This document shows, piece after piece, positions 20,528 through 22,048 of a stretch of DNA of 22,048 nucleotides; within the stretch, counting starts at the first letter, position 1; every line of letters starts with the position of its first letter. The notes beneath the pieces are model-generated. The model saw only the letters and a list, made by a program, of their open reading frames with translations, made no database searches and was not told the origin of the DNA. Made by a program: the position numbers and the translations under genes. Source of the stretch: a virus. The stretch lies in the IMG/VR virus record IMGVR_UViG_3300046003_001035, positions 1 through 22,048 of that record. The stretch is one strand, 5' to 3'.

Positions 20528-20691
20528 CAGAAAGCACATCAAAACTAACAGTTGGTGAATTAACAGATCCAATGTGTCCAACATGCAATGTTGCCATGTA
20601 TGGAGTTAGCGCAATGACTTTTGGTAAAGATAAAAAGTTCAAGCATTACGCACAATGTCCACAATGCGATTACAAGACAAAGGCAAAGTAA
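20524..20691 (+). CDS. 55-aa zinc-ribbon protein
   Basis: A 55-aa protein: MTESTSKLTVGELTDP, then CPTC and CPQC about 23 residues apart around a beta hairpin (MYGVSAMTFGKDKKFKHYAQ), an archetypal two-knuckle zinc ribbon. The ATG at 20524 overlaps the previous stop and follows TGGAGG. Its stop overlaps the next start (TAATG). Such ribbons bind nucleic acid or other proteins; the target is unknown. Confidence 0.75.
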   Translation: MTESTSKLTVGELTDPMCPTCNVAMYGVSAMTFGKDKKFKHYAQCPQCDYKTKAK

Positions 20692-20918
20692 TGTTAATTA
20701 GAGTAGTTGCGCAAAATAACGCATCAGGCGGCCCACGCAGGGGTTGGGTTTATGTAGATCAAACTGGCGCTTATCTTTCATTTATTGATGAAGGTTATGA
20801 AGGTTCGCTTGCTATTGAGGAATTCAAAAAAGCAGGCGTTGCAGAAACCATAACTTTGAACATTACGCCTAAGCAATACAATGACCTTATTAAACGCGAA
20901 AGGACATGTTCAGCATGA
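20691..20918 (+). CDS. 75-aa protein of the small-gene operon, unknown
   Basis: A 75-aa protein from the ATG at 20691 (TAATG overlap). It reads MLIRVVAQNNASGGPRRGWVYVDQ, a likely beta hairpin, then FIDEGYEGSLAIEEFKKAG and ITPKQYNDLIKRERT. The alternation of strands and one helix suggests a small folded domain. There are no zinc-binding pairs, unlike its neighbours. I recognise no family. Its end overlaps the next ATG (ATGA). Confidence 0.7.
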   Translation: MLIRVVAQNNASGGPRRGWVYVDQTGAYLSFIDEGYEGSLAIEEFKKAGVAETITLNITPKQYNDLIKRERTCSA

Positions 20919-21085
20919 AGTTCAAAGTAGAGATGACGGTGGAGTTTAAGGATTTTGTAATTCCACCCAACAAAAGTCAGTCAATGATCAATGGCATGCA
21001 ACGCGAGCAGGTAGCGTTTGCATTACAAGATAAATTGGCGGACATGAACTTACAAATTCATAATGTCTATAAACAACGATCCTAG
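20915..21085 (+). CDS. 56-aa small protein, unknown
   Basis: A 56-aa frame starting with the ATGA overlap at 20915 and AAAGGA upstream. It reads MKFKVEMTVEFKDFVIPPNKSQ followed by a helix (REQVAFALQDKLADMNLQIHN). A strand-then-helix layout with balanced charges. No family recognised. The next gene begins inside its 3' end. Confidence 0.65.
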   Translation: MKFKVEMTVEFKDFVIPPNKSQSMINGMQREQVAFALQDKLADMNLQIHNVYKQRS

Positions 21086-21227
21086 TTGCATTTGGTGCGG
21101 AACTCATGGATCACCCGCTAATTTTGTAATTGTCCACCAACAAGAAGATGGCAGTTTGTTATGTGAGTGCGAGTGGTGCGCAGGTCACGAATACTTTAGA
21201 AGGAAGGCAAGCAATGGCAAGAAGTAG
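21063..21227 (+). CDS. 54-aa zinc-binding-type protein
   Basis: A 54-aa frame with CIWCGTHG near the start and CECEWCAGHEYFRRK near the end, a plausible zinc-binding Cys/His set (Cys9, Cys12, Cys34, Cys36, Cys39, His42). It overlaps both neighbours (23 nt and 14 nt). There is no clear ribosome binding site, so translation may depend on coupling. The motif content makes it more likely real than chance. Confidence 0.6.
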   Translation: MSINNDPSCIWCGTHGSPANFVIVHQQEDGSLLCECEWCAGHEYFRRKASNGKK

Positions 21228-21369
21228 AATTACACGCAGAGGCAAGATTGTTTTAGGTATTTTGTTTGTGGTTGCTGTTTGTTGGGCATACGACATAACA
21301 ACGCCTGATCAATGCAAGGTGGCAATTGAGAACATGTCAGAGTGGTGCAAAGATTTGAGATACCCATGA
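21214..21369 (+). CDS. 51-aa single-TM protein
   Basis: A 51-aa protein from the ATG at 21214, preceded by AAGGAAGG at good spacing; the in-frame start at 21130 lies inside the previous gene and is rejected. Basic N-terminus (MARSRITRRGK), one membrane segment (IVLGILFVVAVCWAY), then TTPDQCKVAIENMSEWCKDLRYP with two cysteines. The TPDQC...WCKDL..P end is a pattern I associate with small actinophage membrane proteins. Topology should place the cysteine-bearing end outside. Coupled to the next gene by ATGA. Confidence 0.75.
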   Translation: MARSRITRRGKIVLGILFVVAVCWAYDITTPDQCKVAIENMSEWCKDLRYP

Positions 21370-21572
21370 CACCTGAAGAAGTAATTAAAAATCATTTAGA
21401 ACCGTTACAAGATGTTCTTACAACCTGGATTGAAGGGCCGTATGTAGCAAAGATGTTGGCTGAACCTGAAACGCGTGAGCGTTACATGGGTTTTGTGGAA
21501 GGCATCAGATTAAGCAGGGCTAATGTAATTCAAGCAATTATCAATTTAACGCCACAGGAGGAAGAAGAATGA
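21366..21572 (+). CDS. 68-aa acidic helical protein
   Basis: A 68-aa protein from the ATG at 21366 (ATGA overlap with the TM protein). Mostly helical: MTPEEVIKNHLEPLQDVLTTW, YVAKMLAEPETRERYMGFVEGIRLSRANVIQAII, and an acidic end (PQEEEE). No cysteines and no membrane segment. The 3' end contains an AGGAGG that serves the next tiny gene. Function unknown. Confidence 0.7.
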   Translation: MTPEEVIKNHLEPLQDVLTTWIEGPYVAKMLAEPETRERYMGFVEGIRLSRANVIQAIINLTPQEEEE

Positions 21573-21652
21573 TCTTTATTGCAAGCGTAACTATTGCAAC
21601 CCTTTTGGGCGTTGTAATCTCTGAAATTTGCTATAAAATAGAGCAGTCCTAA
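21569..21652 (+). CDS. 27-aa membrane microprotein
   Basis: A 27-aa frame: MIFIASVTIATLLGVVISEICYKIEQS, a single hydrophobic helix with short polar end. AGGAGG (21556-21561) lies 7 nt before the ATG, and the start overlaps the previous stop (ATGA). Good translation signals for so small a frame, but size keeps confidence moderate. Confidence 0.5.
   Translation: MIFIASVTIATLLGVVISEICYKIEQS
21612..21639 (+). promoter_or_regulatory. Possible promoter for the last genes
   Basis: TTGTAA (21612-21617) and TAAAAT (21634-21639, within TATAAAAT) are 16 nt apart, inside the 27-aa frame and before the cysteine microprotein and the transglycosylase. Each hexamer is a fair match to sigma-70 elements. It could give the secreted enzyme its own transcript. 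Confidence 0.3.
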
Positions 21653-21676
21653 AAATAACCTGAGAGGGGTAAAGAA

Positions 21677-21766
21677 ATGGACAGTTTAGTTAATCGTTGT
21701 TTGTGCGGTAGTTGGGTTTACGGTAACGCCGCTTGCGAAGTGTGTAGAAAGTTGGCGAAAGGCTAA
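21677..21766 (+). CDS. 29-aa cysteine microprotein
   Basis: A 29-aa frame: MDSLVNRCLCGSWVYGNAAC then EVCRKLAKG. CLC and CEVC pairs suggest a minimal zinc knuckle. GAGGGG (21663-21668) precedes the ATG by 8 nt. The stop is 3 nt before the CTG proposed as start of the next gene, and it may couple the two. Confidence 0.55.
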   Translation: MDSLVNRCLCGSWVYGNAACEVCRKLAKG

Positions 21767-21769
21767 AGC

Positions 21770-22048
21770 CTGAAGCGTCTAACACAAATCCTTTTAAGCG
21801 CCGCATTAGCGGTAGGAATTGTGTTTGCTTCACCTGCGGCGGCTCAAGCACCTAAATTACAGTTGCATCAAATGCCGCCAAAAGTTATTGCGCTTGAAAT
21901 GGTGAAGAAAAATTACCCTGATCATAAAAAGCAATTTGCCTGCCTGGAACAATTGCTTTACAAGGAGAGTGGGTGGAGGGTCAATGCGCTTAATCGTTCA
22001 TCAGGCGCATTTGGGCTTTTTCAGTTTTTGCCGTCCACATGGAAAAAT
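21770..22048 (+). CDS. Secreted lytic transglycosylase, 3'-truncated by window end; CTG start
   Basis: The open frame runs from the TAA at 21764 to the window end (93 codons visible). The best start is CTG at 21770: it follows AAAGG by about 8 nt and yields a perfect Sec signal (KRLTQILLSAALAVGIVFAS, then PAAAQA). Any later GTG or ATG would remove most of the signal. The mature part contains YKESGWRVNA with candidate catalytic Glu66, then SSGAFGLFQFLPSTW, the hallmark of the SLT/goose-lysozyme-like transglycosylase fold. It should cut glycan strands outside the membrane. It may help lysis, DNA entry or wall remodelling, in addition to the CHAP endolysin. Confidence 0.8.
   Translation, partial: MKRLTQILLSAALAVGIVFASPAAAQAPKLQLHQMPPKVIALEMVKKNYPDHKKQFACLEQLLYKESGWRVNALNRSSGAFGLFQFLPSTWKN

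Noticed and set aside
1-22048. tRNA genes, integrase, attachment sites, insertion sequences
   Set aside because: I saw no cloverleaf with a CCA-like end, no tyrosine or serine recombinase motifs, and no flanking direct repeats with transposase. Reading by eye could miss a divergent tRNA.

Overview
The window looks like a contiguous piece of a tailed double-stranded DNA phage with a long, non-contractile (siphovirus-type) tail. The host is most likely an aquatic actinobacterium. The strongest evidence for an actinobacterial host is a WhiB-family Fe-S regulator at 18073-18414, a family confined to Actinobacteria and their phages. The AT-leaning composition, and tail proteins of a type I associate with marine and freshwater phages (the 124-aa protein at 10221-10595 and the glycine-rich adhesin at 8800-10221), suggest a low-GC planktonic host such as the acI/Nanopelagicales group. 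That last step is inference.

Layout. Positions 1-2894 hold the head-tail joining genes and tail tube: a small zinc-ribbon protein, a gp6-like connector, a tail-terminator candidate, a small spacer gene and the major tail protein, followed by a strong hairpin. Positions 3002-7039 carry the tail assembly chaperone with a -1 frameshift extension, an HK97-gp10-like protein in an unusual place, and a 1004-aa tape measure. Positions 7036-11925 encode the tail tip and adsorption apparatus: Dit-like protein, a fibre, an FN3 plus glycine-rich adhesin, a 124-aa aquatic-phage protein, a hub-like minor tail protein and a small coiled-coil protein. Positions 11944-13301 form the lysis cassette: a TM/coiled-coil protein, an overlapping lipoprotein, a holin, a CHAP endolysin and a second holin-like protein. 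It starts at a likely leaderless promoter and ends at a classic intrinsic terminator (13308-13330).

Positions 13365-19842 form the DNA-metabolism and regulation block. It contains an HTH-like protein, a DUF6378-like protein, a metallophosphoesterase/exonuclease, a Rad52/ERF-like annealing candidate, a winged-helix protein, small conserved proteins, a secreted protein, a Cas4/RecB-like Fe-S nuclease, WhiB, a DUF1376 replication protein and RusA resolvase. One lone minus-strand gene (14876-15082) interrupts the otherwise all-plus order. A regulatory intergenic region (19843-19962) then leads into a run of very small genes (19963-21766), several with CXXC zinc-ribbon pairs, and into the N-terminal part of a secreted transglycosylase cut by the window end, whose best start codon is CTG.

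Most genes are translationally coupled through ATGA or TAATG overlaps. I see no integrase, attachment site, CI-like repressor, tRNA or CRISPR array, but terminase, portal, capsid and any polymerase would lie outside the window, so lifestyle is not settled. The most interesting unexplained signals are the paired 13-bp palindromes at 19237-19267, a leader stem-loop shared by two early operons (15185-15210 and 19932-19952), the lone antisense gene with a nine-codon upstream ORF, the spanin-like TM/lipoprotein overlap in a phage of apparently monoderm hosts, and the CTG start.
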